Shown here piece after piece: positions 1-7,722 of a stretch of 14,104 bases of DNA. A program made the translations under genes and the position numbers. The stretch comes from Desulfobacterales bacterium (GTDB lineage Bacteria > Desulfobacterota > Desulfobacteria > Desulfobacterales > Desulfosalsimonadaceae). The DNA lies in the NCBI GenBank assembly GCA_018399455.1, contig JAGYOT010000008.1, forward strand, positions 1 through 14,104, given 5' to 3'. Below the pieces are notes generated by a model. The model was not told the DNA's origin. It saw only the letters and a list, made by a program, of their open reading frames with translations, and made no database searches. Every line of letters starts with the position of its first letter. Positions within the stretch are counted from its first letter, which is position 1.

Positions 1-11
1 AACCTTTTGGA

Positions 12-20
12 TGATACAAT
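12..20 (+). promoter_or_regulatory. Possible extended -10 promoter element before rpsJ
   Basis: The sequence TGATACAAT matches the extended -10 pattern TGnTATAAT with one mismatch. It ends six bases before the rpsJ ATG at 27. Any -35 box would lie outside the window, so only half of the promoter can be assessed. In most relatives rpsJ is co-transcribed from upstream str-operon genes (tuf), so a promoter here is not required. A match of this length in an A/T-rich spacer can also arise by chance. Confidence 0.25.
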
Positions 21-26
21 AGACTT

Positions 27-338
27 ATGATAACAAACACGAAAATTCGAATTCGGCTGAGAGCATACGATCATAAACTGCTTGATCAATCCGCACGGGA
101 TATCGTTGATACGGCAAGAAAGACAGGAGCAAAAATTGTGGGGCCTATTCCCTTGCCAACACGGGTGAATAAATATACGGTCCTGCGCTCCCCCCATGTG
201 AACAAAAAATCCAGAGAGCAGTTTGAAGTCCGCACCCATAAACGGTTGCTCGATATCCAGGATCCCACGCAGCAGACGGTGGATGCCTTGATGAAGCTGG
301 ACCTGTCGCCGGGCGTGGACGTGGACATAAAACTGTAG
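27..338 (+). CDS. rpsJ: 30S ribosomal protein S10
   Basis: S10 sits in the head of the 30S subunit. In E. coli it is also NusE, a partner of NusB/NusG in transcription antitermination. The 103-residue product has the usual family length and the signature N-terminus [20 protein letters not shown], followed by the GPIPLPTR loop and the [19 protein letters not shown] segment. The ATG at 27 is the only possible start, because the same frame has a TGA at 12-14. No clear Shine-Dalgarno lies before it, which is unusual among the genes here. It is first in the S10 block, 20 nt before rplC. The upstream gene (tuf in most relatives) is not in the window. Confidence 0.98.
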   Translation: MITNTKIRIRLRAYDHKLLDQSARDIVDTARKTGAKIVGPIPLPTRVNKYTVLRSPHVNKKSREQFEVRTHKRLLDIQDPTQQTVDALMKLDLSPGVDVDIKL

Positions 339-358
339 ACAGAAATGGGGTGGCGGTT

Positions 359-982
359 ATGAGTAACGGGATGATAGGAAAAAAACTGGGCATGACATCC
401 GTCTTCGGCCATGACGGCAGGTATCTGCCGGTCACGGTGATCGAAGCCGGTCCCTGCACAGTCACCCAGATCAAAACAGAAGCCAATGACGGCTATAATG
501 CGCTGCAGCTTGGATTCGGGGAAAAAAAAGCATCCCGGGTCAACAAGCCGCTCAAGGGACATTTTTTTAAAAGCGGCGATAAAAGCTTTCTTGTGATAGG
601 GGAGTTTCGCGTGGATAATCCCGAGGCGTTTGAACTCGGCCAGGAAATATCGCTTGAGATGTTTGAGGTGGGCGACCGGATTACTGTCTCCGGAACGACC
701 AAGGGGCGGGGCTTTGCCGGGGTGATCAAGCGGCACGGTTTTCACCGGGGCCCTAAGACACACGGTAACCGGAACTACCGCCTGCCGGGTTCGATCGGAA
801 TGAGCGCCTGGCCGTCCAAAGTGGCCAAGGGCAAAAAGATGCCGGGCCGATACGGCACGGTTCGCCAGACGGTTAAAAATCTTGAAATCATTGATATTCG
901 ACCGGAGGACAACCTGATTTTGGTTAAAGGGGCTGTTCCGGGGCCCAAAAGCGGGACGCTGAGAATTAAAAAACGGCGTTGA
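359..982 (+). CDS. rplC: 50S ribosomal protein L3
   Basis: L3 is an early 23S rRNA binder whose long central extension reaches towards the peptidyl transferase centre. The 207-residue product opens [16 protein letters not shown] and carries the conserved [11 protein letters not shown] and [13 protein letters not shown] segments, then [10 protein letters not shown]. In E. coli a glutamine following GSIG (Gln150) is methylated by PrmB. Here Met follows GSIG, so that modification is not expected at this position. The ATG at 359 is preferred over the in-frame GTG at 350 because a G-rich stretch (347-353) precedes it and the N-terminus then matches the family. The gene follows rpsJ by 20 nt. Confidence 0.97.
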   Translation: MSNGMIGKKLGMTSVFGHDGRYLPVTVIEAGPCTVTQIKTEANDGYNALQLGFGEKKASRVNKPLKGHFFKSGDKSFLVIGEFRVDNPEAFELGQEISLEMFEVGDRITVSGTTKGRGFAGVIKRHGFHRGPKTHGNRNYRLPGSIGMSAWPSKVAKGKKMPGRYGTVRQTVKNLEIIDIRPEDNLILVKGAVPGPKSGTLRIKKRR

Positions 983-1023
983 CCGGGGGCTTTTCATTAG
1001 AATCAGAGAATATGAGGCAAACC

Positions 1024-1647
1024 ATGGCTGTCGTTGAAGTCAAAAATATACAGGGTGGAAAGGTATCCGAGCTGGAACTGCCCGACAGCATATTTAATGT
1101 ATCTGTTAAAAAAAGCGTGCTGCACGATGTGGCCCGGATGCAGATGGCCGGCAGACGGCGGGGAACCGCAGCGGTCAAACGCCGCTCGGATGTCAAGGGC
1201 TCGGGAGCCAAGCTGTTTAGACAGAAGGGAACCGGCCGGGCCCGCCGCGGCGATATTCGAAGTCCGCTGCTTAAGGGAGGAGGCGTTGCCTTCGGTCCTT
1301 CCCCACGTTCCTATGCGTTAAAGATGCCCAAGAAGGTGCGCCGCCTGGCACTAAAAATGGCGATCAGCAGTAAATTCCAGGCCGAGACCCTGGTTGTGCT
1401 GGACCGGTTTGAGCTGGACCAGATAAAAACAAAGGCTGTTGCCAAAGTCATAGATGCGCTGAACCTGGAGAAGCCGCTGATTGTTATTGATCAGGCCGAT
1501 GCCGCGCTGGAGCTCTCAGCACGGAATATTCCCGGTGTTAAAGTACTGCGCGCGGAGGGCTTAAATGTTTACGATATATTGAATCATCAGCATCTTGTTT
1601 TACTGGAGCCTTCTGTTAAGGCAATCGAAGGGAGGCTGGCCGCATGA
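1024..1647 (+). CDS. rplD: 50S ribosomal protein L4
   Basis: L4 binds 23S rRNA domain I, and its extended loop lines the peptide exit tunnel. In E. coli it also represses the S10 operon. The 207-residue product shows the basic tunnel loop with the hallmark [19 protein letters not shown], then [13 protein letters not shown] and the C-terminal Rossmann-like domain. The ATG at 1024 is preferred because GAGG at 1014-1017 lies 6 nt upstream. The in-frame TTG at 979 and ATG at 1012 would add 15 or 4 unconserved residues. The stop overlaps the rplW start by 4 nt (ATGA), so the two are probably translationally coupled. I see no leader resembling the E. coli L4 target, because the sequence upstream of rpsJ is outside the window. 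Confidence 0.98.
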   Translation: MAVVEVKNIQGGKVSELELPDSIFNVSVKKSVLHDVARMQMAGRRRGTAAVKRRSDVKGSGAKLFRQKGTGRARRGDIRSPLLKGGGVAFGPSPRSYALKMPKKVRRLALKMAISSKFQAETLVVLDRFELDQIKTKAVAKVIDALNLEKPLIVIDQADAALELSARNIPGVKVLRAEGLNVYDILNHQHLVLLEPSVKAIEGRLAA

Positions 1648-1931
1648 GAACCTATGACATCATAAAAGGACCGATTGATACGGAAAAGACCGATATCCAG
1701 AAAGAGCTCCATAACAAAGTATCCTTTGAGGTCGATCCGACGGCCAACCGGGTTGAAATTCGCAAAGCGGTGGAGAAAATATTTGATGTTAAAGTCAAAT
1801 CCGTCCGCACCATACATGTGAAGGGAAAAGTAAAGCAACGCGGCCGCATTATCGGGCATAAGAAAAACTGGAAAAAAGCCATTGTTACATTGATGCCCGG
1901 CAACCGGATTCGGTTTTTTGAAGGCGTTTAA
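1644..1931 (+). CDS. rplW: 50S ribosomal protein L23
   Basis: L23 lies at the peptide exit tunnel opening and is the docking site for trigger factor and SRP. The 95-residue product is of normal length. It has the family features: an N-terminal [11 protein letters not shown] element, the [18 protein letters not shown] helix, [12 protein letters not shown] and a C-terminal [19 protein letters not shown]. The start is the ATG inside the rplD stop (ATGA overlap), with AAGGGAGG at 1628-1635 and an 8-nt spacer. It is followed 15 nt later by rplB. Confidence 0.98.
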   Translation: MRTYDIIKGPIDTEKTDIQKELHNKVSFEVDPTANRVEIRKAVEKIFDVKVKSVRTIHVKGKVKQRGRIIGHKKNWKKAIVTLMPGNRIRFFEGV

Positions 1932-1946
1932 GGGAGGAGACGATAA

Positions 1947-2774
1947 ATGGCATTGAAAAGAGTCAAACCGACATCCCACGGGCGTCGCTTTCAGGAGTTT
2001 TCAACTTTTGAGGAGCTAACCAAGTCGAAACCGGAAAAGCAACTGCTTTTCCGAATCAAGAAAAGCGGGGGCCGAAACGCGAATGGTCGGATCACCCTGA
2101 GATATCGGGGCGGCGGCCACAAGCGCCGTTATCGGCTGATCGATTTCAAGCGGCAAAAAGACGGCGTTCCGGCAAAAGTGGCGGCCATCGAATATGATCC
2201 GAACCGCTCCGCGCGAATTGCGCTGATGCACTATGCGGATGGCGAGAAGCAATATATCCTGGCACCGGCCCGGGTTAAAGTGGGAGACACCCTGATGTCC
2301 GGACCGGACGCGGAAATCCGGCCCGGCAATGCGCTTGCGCTTCGCGATATTCCACTGGGTACTCAGATTCATAATATAGAATTGCAGCCCGGCCGGGGGG
2401 GGAAAATGGTCAAAAGCGCCGGCGGATATGCGCAGCTCACCGCCAAGGAGGGCAAATACGCCACTGTGCGTCTGCCTTCCGGCGAGGTCCGCATGGTATT
2501 GCAAAGTTGCCGGGCCAGTATCGGCCAGATCGGAAACGTTGATCATGTCAATATTTCGCTTGGCAAGGCGGGTCGCAGCCGGATGCTGGGCCGGCGGCCC
2601 AAGGTCCGGGGGGTTGTTAAGAATCCGGTGGACCACCCCATGGGCGGCGGTGAAGGCCGTTCATCCGGCGGACGTCATCCTTGTACGCCATGGGGTAAAC
2701 CCACCAAAGGCTTGCGCACCCGTACCCGCAAAGACAGTGACCGTCTGATTGTGAAGCGACGGAAGAAGCGATAG
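1947..2774 (+). CDS. rplB: 50S ribosomal protein L2
   Basis: L2 is a large universal rRNA-binding protein needed for subunit association and peptidyl transferase activity. The 275-residue product is full length. It contains the [12 protein letters not shown] segment, the OB-fold and SH3-like domains, the [17 protein letters not shown] segment, and the C-terminal [20 protein letters not shown] signature with TPWGKPTKG. The functionally important His of the DHP motif (E. coli His229) is present as His230. The second His of E. coli DHPH is Met232 here, a variant I believe occurs in other phyla too. A strong GGGAGGAG Shine-Dalgarno precedes the ATG. A G8-A4 run near 2395-2406 leaves the frame intact. 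The stop codon lies in a 20-bp tandem duplication. Confidence 0.99.
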   Translation: MALKRVKPTSHGRRFQEFSTFEELTKSKPEKQLLFRIKKSGGRNANGRITLRYRGGGHKRRYRLIDFKRQKDGVPAKVAAIEYDPNRSARIALMHYADGEKQYILAPARVKVGDTLMSGPDAEIRPGNALALRDIPLGTQIHNIELQPGRGGKMVKSAGGYAQLTAKEGKYATVRLPSGEVRMVLQSCRASIGQIGNVDHVNISLGKAGRSRMLGRRPKVRGVVKNPVDHPMGGGEGRSSGGRHPCTPWGKPTKGLRTRTRKDSDRLIVKRRKKR

Positions 2775-2807
2775 TATCTTAAATTAAGCGATAGTATCTT
2801 AAATTAA
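2766..2807 (+). repeat. 20-bp tandem duplication spanning the rplB stop
   Basis: The unit AGCGATAGTATCTTAAATTA occurs twice head to tail, at 2767-2786 and 2787-2806. The period-20 match extends one base further on each side (2766-2807). The first copy holds the last Arg codon and the TAG stop of rplB, so the same CGATAG recurs 20 nt downstream. Each copy contains the small inverted repeat CTTAA-A-TTAAG across its 3' part and the following bases. The duplication widens the rplB-rpsS gap to 56 nt without affecting either protein. It looks like a simple slippage or misalignment event. Confidence 0.95.
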
Positions 2808-2830
2808 CAGATAGCAGGAGCAGCAAAGGT

Positions 2831-3112
2831 ATGCCTCGGTCAATTAAAAAAGGGCCCTATATTGAACCCAAATTGTTTCGCAGAGTCAATGAAGCGCAGC
2901 AAGCCCGAAGCAGCAAGGTCATCAAAACCTGGTCCCGTCGTTCCACGATTGTACCGGAAATGGTGGGGCTGACGCTGGCGGTGCATAACGGCAAGAAGTT
3001 TGTACCGGTTTTTATCTCAGAGAATATGGTGGGCCACAAACTTGGCGAGTTTTCACCGACACGGATTTTCTATGGGCATGCCGGTGATAAAAAGACGAAA
3101 ATGAAACGGTAA
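2831..3112 (+). CDS. rpsS: 30S ribosomal protein S19
   Basis: S19 binds the 30S head with S13 and contributes to the inter-subunit bridge near the A site. The 93-residue product has the family length and the sequence [19 protein letters not shown], then [32 protein letters not shown] and a C-terminal [13 protein letters not shown] followed by a basic tail. The Shine-Dalgarno CAGGAG (2815-2820) is 10 nt from the ATG. The 29-nt gap to rplV begins inside a small inverted repeat (TAACC 3110-3114 / GGTTA 3125-3129) that spans the stop codon, too weak to call a functional element. Confidence 0.98.
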   Translation: MPRSIKKGPYIEPKLFRRVNEAQQARSSKVIKTWSRRSTIVPEMVGLTLAVHNGKKFVPVFISENMVGHKLGEFSPTRIFYGHAGDKKTKMKR

Positions 3113-3141
3113 CCTTAAGAGAACGGTTAGGATGTCGTAAG

Positions 3142-3474
3142 ATGGAGGCACGGGCGACAGGAAAATATATGCGCATCTCTCCCCAAAAGATTCGCCGAAT
3201 TGTTCCCAGTGTTAAGGGTCAACCGGTGGAGGCGGGGCTGAATCAGCTGAAATTTATGCCCCAGAAAGCATCAGGGATTGTTGAGAAACTTCTTCGTTCA
3301 GCAGTGGCCAACGCTGACCAGCAGGGCGAGATGGATGTGGATGCACTAAAAATCAAAAATATTATTGTCAATGAAGGGCCCATGTTGAAACGCTTCCGGG
3401 CACGGGCCAGGGGCAGGGCAACCCGAATACTGAAACGAACGAGCCATGTGACGGTGATTGTTGCCGAAAGGTAA
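3142..3474 (+). CDS. rplV: 50S ribosomal protein L22
   Basis: L22 contacts all 23S rRNA domains, and its beta-hairpin forms part of the peptide tunnel constriction. The 110-residue product has the family length. It keeps [19 protein letters not shown], the [20 protein letters not shown] hairpin segment and the closing [10 protein letters not shown]. The first helix reads [20 protein letters not shown], which differs from the commoner SPRKARLVADLIRGK pattern but keeps the overall layout. The ATG at 3142 is used. A weak AGGA lies about 9 nt upstream. It is followed 12 nt later by rpsC. Confidence 0.97.
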   Translation: MEARATGKYMRISPQKIRRIVPSVKGQPVEAGLNQLKFMPQKASGIVEKLLRSAVANADQQGEMDVDALKIKNIIVNEGPMLKRFRARARGRATRILKRTSHVTVIVAER

Positions 3475-3486
3475 AAAGGAGGAAAG

Positions 3487-4140
3487 TTGGGTCAGAAAGT
3501 CAATCCAATCGGTATGCGGCTGGGAATTGTCCGCACCTGGGGGTCCCGATGGTATGCTGGCAAAGATTACCATAAATATGTTCTGGAAGACCATAAGCTT
3601 CGCACCTATTTAAAAAAGAAGCTATATCATGCCGGTGTTTCAAAAATCGACATTGAACGCTCCTCAAGACGGATCAAGCTTCGTATTTATGCCGCCCGTC
3701 CGGGAATTATCATCGGCAAAAAGGGGTCTGAAATCGAGGCATTAAAAAAAGAACTCGAAAAAATGGTAACCCACGAAGTGCTGGTGGATATTCAGGAAGT
3801 CCGAAAGCCGGAGATTGATGCTCAGTTGGTTGCTGAGAATGTCGCCAATCAGCTCGTCCGCCGGGTGGCGTTTCGTCGGGCGATGAAGCGCGCTGTTTCT
3901 TCAGCCATGCGCTTTGGCGCTCAGGGGATCAAAATTATCTGTTCCGGCCGCTTGGGCGGTGCTGAGATGGCGAGGGTTGAATGGTACAAAGAAGGCCGTA
4001 TTCCCCTGCATACGCTTCGGGCGGATATTGATTACGGTTTTACAAATGCCAACACTACATACGGCACGATCGGTATCAAGGTTTACATTTTCAAGGGCGA
4101 AATTTTGAGTGAAAACCAGATGGCGAAAGATAATCAGTAA
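3487..4140 (+). CDS. rpsC: 30S ribosomal protein S3
   Basis: S3 lies at the mRNA entry channel of the 30S head, where with S4 and S5 it takes part in mRNA helicase activity. The 217-residue product begins [14 protein letters not shown] and contains a type-II KH domain with the GxxG motif in [12 protein letters not shown] (residues 73-84). The C-terminal domain reads [24 protein letters not shown], then [15 protein letters not shown]. The start is TTG at 3487: AAGGAGG lies at 3476-3482 with a 4-nt spacer, and the frame has a stop (TAA 3472-3474) with no ATG or GTG between. It is one of five TTG-started 30S genes in the window. Confidence 0.98.
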   Translation: MGQKVNPIGMRLGIVRTWGSRWYAGKDYHKYVLEDHKLRTYLKKKLYHAGVSKIDIERSSRRIKLRIYAARPGIIIGKKGSEIEALKKELEKMVTHEVLVDIQEVRKPEIDAQLVAENVANQLVRRVAFRRAMKRAVSSAMRFGAQGIKIICSGRLGGAEMARVEWYKEGRIPLHTLRADIDYGFTNANTTYGTIGIKVYIFKGEILSENQMAKDNQ

Positions 4141-4175
4141 TACGAAGAAACAGGAATACGAGGAGAATCGGATAG

Positions 4176-4589
4176 ATGCTAAGCCCCAAAAGAGTTAAAT
4201 ATCGGAAAAAGCAGACAGGCCGAATGAAAGGTATGGCCTATCGGGGGTCAAGGCTGAATTTTGGGGACTACGGCCTTCAGGCGGTGGAATGCGGTCAAAT
4301 ATCCTCAAAGCAGATTGAGGCGGCCCGTATTGCCATGACCCGCCGGGTAAAACGGGGCGGCAAAATGTGGATCCGCATATTTCCGGACAAACCGTTTACC
4401 AAAAAGCCGGCTGAAGTCCGCATGGGTAAAGGCAAAGGCGCTCCGGAAGGCTGGGTGGCCATTATCAAGCCCGGTCGCATTCTCTACGAAATGGAGGGGG
4501 TGTCCCGTGATCTGGCTTATGAAGCGCTCCGGCTGGCCGCCCACAAGCTCCCGATCAAAACCAAGTTTGTTGAAAGGAGCGAGATGTAA
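4176..4589 (+). CDS. rplP: 50S ribosomal protein L16
   Basis: L16 is a late-assembling 50S protein that helps position tRNA in the A and P sites. The 137-residue product matches the family length, with [19 protein letters not shown], then ITRR-type [35 protein letters not shown] and KLPIKTKFV. The arginine in VRMGKGKG corresponds to the residue hydroxylated in E. coli L16. Whether that happens here cannot be told from the sequence. AGGAGA (4161-4166) is 9 nt before the ATG. The stop TAA shares its last base with the rpmC ATG. Confidence 0.99.
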   Translation: MLSPKRVKYRKKQTGRMKGMAYRGSRLNFGDYGLQAVECGQISSKQIEAARIAMTRRVKRGGKMWIRIFPDKPFTKKPAEVRMGKGKGAPEGWVAIIKPGRILYEMEGVSRDLAYEALRLAAHKLPIKTKFVERSEM

Positions 4590-4786
4590 TGGATGCTAAG
4601 GAGATAAGAGAGTTGAGCGGGGATGAGCTGAACAAAAGGCTGCAGGATACCATTGAGGCCTATTTTAACCTCCGATTCCAGCATCAGACCGGCCAGCTAG
4701 AAAATCCGAAACGACTCGGCCAGGTCAGGCGTGACATTGCAAGGCTTCGCACCATCAAGAGCGAACGGGAACTAAACATCAGATAA
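4589..4786 (+). CDS. rpmC: 50S ribosomal protein L29
   Basis: L29 is a small two-helix hairpin protein beside L23 near the exit tunnel. The 65-residue product has the expected length and features: [20 protein letters not shown] in the first helix, then the [18 protein letters not shown] segment and [10 protein letters not shown]. Its ATG overlaps the rplP stop by one base (TAATG). AAAGGAG at 4573-4579, inside the end of rplP, serves as Shine-Dalgarno. That arrangement suggests coupled translation with L16. Confidence 0.98.
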   Translation: MDAKEIRELSGDELNKRLQDTIEAYFNLRFQHQTGQLENPKRLGQVRRDIARLRTIKSERELNIR

Positions 4787-4791
4787 ACGGT

Positions 4792-5064
4792 ATGGGAGTC
4801 ATGGCAGATAAAGAGAAAGGCAAATGCAGGCAGCTGGTCGGAACTGTTTTGAGCAATAAATCCGATAAGACAGTAACAGTTCGGGTGGATCGGTATGTCA
4901 TACATCCGGTATATAAAAAATATATGCGCAGGCGGGCCAAATACGCTGCCCATGATGAGCGTAACAGCTGTCAGGTGGGCGACCGCGTGTTGCTTATGGA
5001 ATCCCGACCATTGAGCCGGCGCAAGAGATGGCGGGTGAGCCAGATAATTGAAAAAGCGGTTTGA
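4792..5064 (+). CDS. rpsQ: 30S ribosomal protein S17
   Basis: S17 is an OB-fold protein that binds 16S rRNA early in 30S body assembly. The 90-residue product shows the family core [39 protein letters not shown], and the closing [21 protein letters not shown]. The start is uncertain. The ATG at 4792 lies 5 nt after the rpmC stop. An in-frame ATG at 4801 would give [11 protein letters not shown] (87 residues), closer to typical family N-termini. Neither has a well-placed Shine-Dalgarno, since GGGAG at 4794-4798 is only 2 nt from the second ATG. Coupling to rpmC translation is probable. This is the last gene of the classical S10 block. Confidence 0.97.
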   Translation: MGVMADKEKGKCRQLVGTVLSNKSDKTVTVRVDRYVIHPVYKKYMRRRAKYAAHDERNSCQVGDRVLLMESRPLSRRKRWRVSQIIEKAV

Positions 5065-5083
5065 CGAGCAGAGGATTTGACTA

Positions 5084-5452
5084 ATGATACAGGCGGAAAC
5101 AAGGTTGTCTGTTGCGGATAACTCAGGTGCCAAGGAAGTCTCCTGCATTAAGGTCCTGGGCGGCTCTAAGCGGCGATATGCCAGTATTGGCGATATAATT
5201 GTGGTGTCAGTCAAGGTGGCGATGCCCAATTCCAAGGTTAAGAAGGGCGATGTGCTCAAGGCGGTGGTGGTGCGGACCAAAAAGGAAATTCCACGTCTTG
5301 ACGGGTCCTTTATCCGATTTGATGAAAATTCTGCGGTATTGATCAATGCCCAGCGCGAACCCATCGGTACCCGTATCTTTGGGCCGGTGGCCAGAGAACT
5401 TCGCGCCCAACGATTCATGAAGATTATTTCGCTGGCACCCGAGGTGCTCTAG
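5084..5452 (+). CDS. rplN: 50S ribosomal protein L14
   Basis: L14 lies on the 50S interface, forms an intersubunit bridge and is the contact for the silencing factor RsfS. The 122-residue product is of exact family length. It has [19 protein letters not shown] at the N-terminus, then the signature around [28 protein letters not shown] and the C-terminal [13 protein letters not shown] and [14 protein letters not shown] (5071-5075) with an 8-nt spacer precedes the ATG. It is the first gene of the spc block, only 19 nt after rpsQ, so there is no sign of a separate transcript start here. Confidence 0.99.
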   Translation: MIQAETRLSVADNSGAKEVSCIKVLGGSKRRYASIGDIIVVSVKVAMPNSKVKKGDVLKAVVVRTKKEIPRLDGSFIRFDENSAVLINAQREPIGTRIFGPVARELRAQRFMKIISLAPEVL

Positions 5453-5470
5453 TTGGTAAAGAGGCCAGAT

Positions 5471-5806
5471 ATGAACAAGGGAAAGAGCAAAACCAAGATT
5501 AAGAAAAACGACAAAGTCAAGGTGATTGCCGGCAAAGATAAGGGGAAAATCGGCAAGGTCTTAGACGTCTATCCGGATAAGCATCGCATCCTGGTTGAAA
5601 ATGCGAATATTGTCAAACGGCATACCCGGCCCAGCGCCAGGAACAAACAGGGGGGGATTGTGGAAGGAGAGGCTGCTATTGCCTGGTCCAATGTCATGCT
5701 TATCTGTAATAAGTGCATGGCCCCGGTGCGGATTAAAATGCATCAGCTTGAGGACGGCAAAAGGGTTCGGGTCTGTCCGAAATGCAATGAAATCATTGAT
5801 GCTTGA
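5471..5806 (+). CDS. rplX: 50S ribosomal protein L24, zinc-ribbon form
   Basis: L24 is an assembly initiator that binds the 5' end of 23S rRNA through a KOW domain. The 111-residue product has the KOW segment KVKVIAGKDKGKIGKVL (residues 15-31) and the NIVKRHTRPS segment. Its C-terminal extension has two CxxC pairs (Cys79/Cys82 and Cys102/Cys105), the zinc-binding form known from several phyla. The ATG at 5471 is chosen because AGAGG (5460-5464) precedes it by 6 nt. The in-frame TTG at 5453 directly abuts the rplN stop and would add an unconserved MVKRPD. A G7 run at 5650-5656 does not break the frame. Confidence 0.97.
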   Translation: MNKGKSKTKIKKNDKVKVIAGKDKGKIGKVLDVYPDKHRILVENANIVKRHTRPSARNKQGGIVEGEAAIAWSNVMLICNKCMAPVRIKMHQLEDGKRVRVCPKCNEIIDA

Positions 5807-5837
5807 TAGAGCTTAGCGATTGCCGGAGGGATACGCG

Positions 5838-6374
5838 ATGTCAAACAAGGAATATTACCAAAACGAGGTCATCCCCAGGTTGATCGAAACTTTTTCCTAC
5901 AAGAACCGGCTGCAGGTGCCGAAGCTTGAGAAAATTGTGGTTAACATGGGGCTTGGCGAGGCGATACAAAATATCAAGATACTGGATTCCGCGAAGCAGG
6001 AGTTAGCGGAGATTACCGGACAGGCCCCGGTTATTACGCGGGCCAAAAAATCCGTGGCAGCGTTCAAGGTGCGCGAGGGAATGCCCATTGGCTGTATGGT
6101 CACGCTCAGGCGCCGTCGGATGTACGAGTTTTTTGATAAGCTGGTTAATTTTGCACTGCCCCGTGTCAGGGATTTCCGGGGGATTTCGGGCAAGGCTTTT
6201 GATGGCAAGGGCAATTATACTCTGGGTATAAAAGAGCAGATCATCTTCCCGGAAATTGACTATGACAAAATTGAGACGTTTAAGGGCATGAACATTACGA
6301 TCGTGACGACGGCCAAAAGCAACGAAGAGGGCAAGACGCTTTTGAAACTCATGGGCATGCCGTTTAGAAACTAA
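5838..6374 (+). CDS. rplE: 50S ribosomal protein L5
   Basis: L5 binds 5S rRNA and forms part of the central protuberance, contacting S13 and P-site tRNA. The 178-residue product is of standard length with the signature [13 protein letters not shown], the [21 protein letters not shown] segment, and the C-terminal [19 protein letters not shown] and [15 protein letters not shown] at 5825-5830 with a 7-nt spacer fixes the ATG at 5838. The in-frame TTG at 5820 lies upstream of that Shine-Dalgarno and adds six unconserved residues. An unusually long 101-nt gap follows before rpsN. Confidence 0.98.
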   Translation: MSNKEYYQNEVIPRLIETFSYKNRLQVPKLEKIVVNMGLGEAIQNIKILDSAKQELAEITGQAPVITRAKKSVAAFKVREGMPIGCMVTLRRRRMYEFFDKLVNFALPRVRDFRGISGKAFDGKGNYTLGIKEQIIFPEIDYDKIETFKGMNITIVTTAKSNEEGKTLLKLMGMPFRN

Positions 6375-6395
6375 AACCGGCGGATACGTCCTCAA

Positions 6396-6418
6396 CGGTA
6401 TCGAAATGTTAAATACCG
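6396..6418 (+). promoter_or_regulatory. Inverted repeat in the rplE-rpsN gap
   Basis: CGGTAT (6396-6401) pairs perfectly with ATACCG (6413-6418) around an 11-nt loop. Flanking CT/AG pairs are possible beyond a two-base bulge. The T-rich stretch TTTGTTTAT follows at about 6422-6430. The layout resembles a weak intrinsic terminator or attenuator, or an RNA-processing site, between rplE and rpsN. The stem is short and the T-run interrupted, so strong termination is unlikely. No other gene is visible in the 6375-6475 gap. Confidence 0.3.
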
Positions 6419-6475
6419 AGGTTTGTTTATAAATCGGTAAAGCAACATTCAAAACAATAAATTAAGGAGGCTGGT

Positions 6476-6661
6476 TTGGCAAGGAAAGCGCTCAGAGAGA
6501 AGGCGGCAAGGAAACCCAAGTTTCCGGTCCGGCAGCATAATCGCTGTCCCATTTGCGGGCGATCAAGAGGGTATATCAGAAAATTTGGGATTTGCCGGCT
6601 CTGTTTTCGAAAATTTGCATCAGAAGGGCTTCTTCCGGGGGTTCAGAAGTCAAGCTGGTAG
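6476..6661 (+). CDS. rpsN: 30S ribosomal protein S14, zinc-binding type
   Basis: S14 is a late-binding 30S head protein next to S3, S10 and S19. The 61-residue product is the short form with two CxxC pairs, Cys24/Cys27 (CPIC) and Cys40/Cys43 (CRLC), which bind zinc, unlike the longer cysteine-free form of about 100 residues. The C-terminus LPGVQKSSW is the usual ending. The start is TTG at 6476 behind AAGGAGG (6464-6470, 5-nt spacer). The frame is closed by TAA at 6458-6460 and contains no alternative start. It sits between two longer-than-average gaps (101 and 71 nt). Confidence 0.98.
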   Translation: MARKALREKAARKPKFPVRQHNRCPICGRSRGYIRKFGICRLCFRKFASEGLLPGVQKSSW

Positions 6662-6666
6662 GACTG

Positions 6667-6712
6667 TTGCCAAACCCGATAGAAATTGTATACAGCAATA
6701 CATAACCGGTTA
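6667..6712 (+). promoter_or_regulatory. Promoter-like and palindromic elements before rpsH
   Basis: In the 71-nt rpsN-rpsH gap, TTGCCA (6667-6672) is followed after 16 nt by TATACA (6689-6694), a fair match to a sigma-70-type promoter (4 of 6 in each box). The same stretch holds a small hairpin, TGTAT (6687-6691) / ATACA (6698-6702), and a perfect 10-bp palindrome, TAACCGGTTA (6703-6712). These may be chance matches in a relatively A/T-rich spacer, or an internal promoter or protein-binding site. Confidence 0.2.
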
Positions 6713-6732
6713 ACTGCACGGAGAAAGAATCC

Positions 6733-7131
6733 ATGACAATGAGTGATCCTATATCGGATATGCTGACCCGAATCCGCAATGCGGGGCGGGCCCGACATGC
6801 CAGTACGGATATACCGGGATCGAATCTGAAAACCTCGCTGGCCAGGCTTCTCAAGGATGAGGGGTTTATTCGGAATTACAAGTTCATTAAGGATAACAAG
6901 CAGGGCGTTATCCGTGTATATCTAAAATATGATAACCATAACCAGCATGTGATTTATGGACTTCAACGGGTTAGTCGTCCCAGCCGGCGGGTATATGTGG
7001 GCAGCAAGGGAATCAAGCCGGTTCTTAAGGGGCTTGGCATCTCGGTGCTGTCAACCTCAAAGGGCATTATGACCGATAAGCGGGCAAGGAACGAAAAAGT
7101 CGGCGGCGAGGTCCTCTGTAATATCTGGTAA
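6733..7131 (+). CDS. rpsH: 30S ribosomal protein S8
   Basis: S8 binds helix 21 of 16S rRNA and is central to 30S platform assembly. In E. coli it also represses the spc operon. The 132-residue product begins MTMSDPISDMLTRIRNAGRA and keeps the C-terminal SRPSRRVYVGSKGIKPVLKGLGISVLSTSKGIMTD and GGEVLCNIW, which are diagnostic. GGAGA (6720-6724) lies 8 nt before the ATG at 6733. The in-frame ATG at 6739 would be too far from it. Any S8 autoregulatory RNA site (in E. coli near the start of rplE) is not evident by eye. Confidence 0.98.
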   Translation: MTMSDPISDMLTRIRNAGRARHASTDIPGSNLKTSLARLLKDEGFIRNYKFIKDNKQGVIRVYLKYDNHNQHVIYGLQRVSRPSRRVYVGSKGIKPVLKGLGISVLSTSKGIMTDKRARNEKVGGEVLCNIW

Positions 7132-7145
7132 GCAAGGAGAGAGCC

Positions 7146-7679
7146 ATGTCTCGAGTGGGGAAAAAACCGATTCAGCTACCTGAAAAAACCACGGTCAGCT
7201 ATAAGGACCGGATTTTAAGCGTTCAGGGAGAGAAGGGCACGCTGTCCATGACTGTGCATCCTGATGCTGAGATTGATATCAACGACTCTACCTTAACGGT
7301 CAGCGTCCGCCGTAATGACCAGAAGACAAAAGCTGTATGGGGAATGACCCGGGCGCTGGTGGCCAATATGGTAACCGGGGTTAGCCAGGGGTTTGAGCGG
7401 ATCCTGGAGATCAACGGTGTGGGCTATCGGGCCCAGGCGACCAGCAGCGGCCTGGAATTTCATCTGGGCTATTCGCATCCCATCCAGTTCTCCTTGCCCG
7501 AAGGCATATTTGCATCGGTGGAGAAGAATGTGATTCGATTGAGCGGTATTGATAAGGCGCTGTTAGGGTATACCGCCTCTTCGATTCGCCAGTTGCGGCC
7601 GCCCGAGCCTTACAAAGGAAAAGGGGTGAAATACGCCGAAGAACTGATTCAGCGCAAGGCCGGGAAAACCGCGAAGTAA
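7146..7679 (+). CDS. rplF: 50S ribosomal protein L6
   Basis: L6 lies at the base of the L7/L12 stalk near the sarcin-ricin loop. The 177-residue product has the two duplicated domains of the family: [13 protein letters not shown] and VQGEKGTLS in the first, and [20 protein letters not shown], then [31 protein letters not shown] in the second. AAGGAGA (7134-7140) with a 5-nt spacer precedes the ATG, 14 nt after the rpsH stop. Confidence 0.99.
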   Translation: MSRVGKKPIQLPEKTTVSYKDRILSVQGEKGTLSMTVHPDAEIDINDSTLTVSVRRNDQKTKAVWGMTRALVANMVTGVSQGFERILEINGVGYRAQATSSGLEFHLGYSHPIQFSLPEGIFASVEKNVIRLSGIDKALLGYTASSIRQLRPPEPYKGKGVKYAEELIQRKAGKTAK

Positions 7680-7722
7680 GCGGAACAATAGAATAACAGG
7701 AATTGATAAGGTTATACGCATT

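Noticed and set aside
86-997. Long reverse-strand open frame of 303 codons opposite rpsJ and rplC
   Set aside because: It is the antisense shadow of two unmistakable ribosomal genes. The translation has no recognisable domain. Similar shadows at 2016-2636 and 8765-9397 were rejected for the same reason.
2395-2406. G8-A4 run in rplB as a possible frameshift site
   Set aside because: The frame continues through the conserved L2 sequence on both sides with normal total length, and no useful alternative frame follows.
3110-3129. TAACC/GGTTA inverted repeat over the rpsS stop
   Set aside because: Only 5 bp with a 10-nt loop and no T-run. Repeats of this size are expected by chance.
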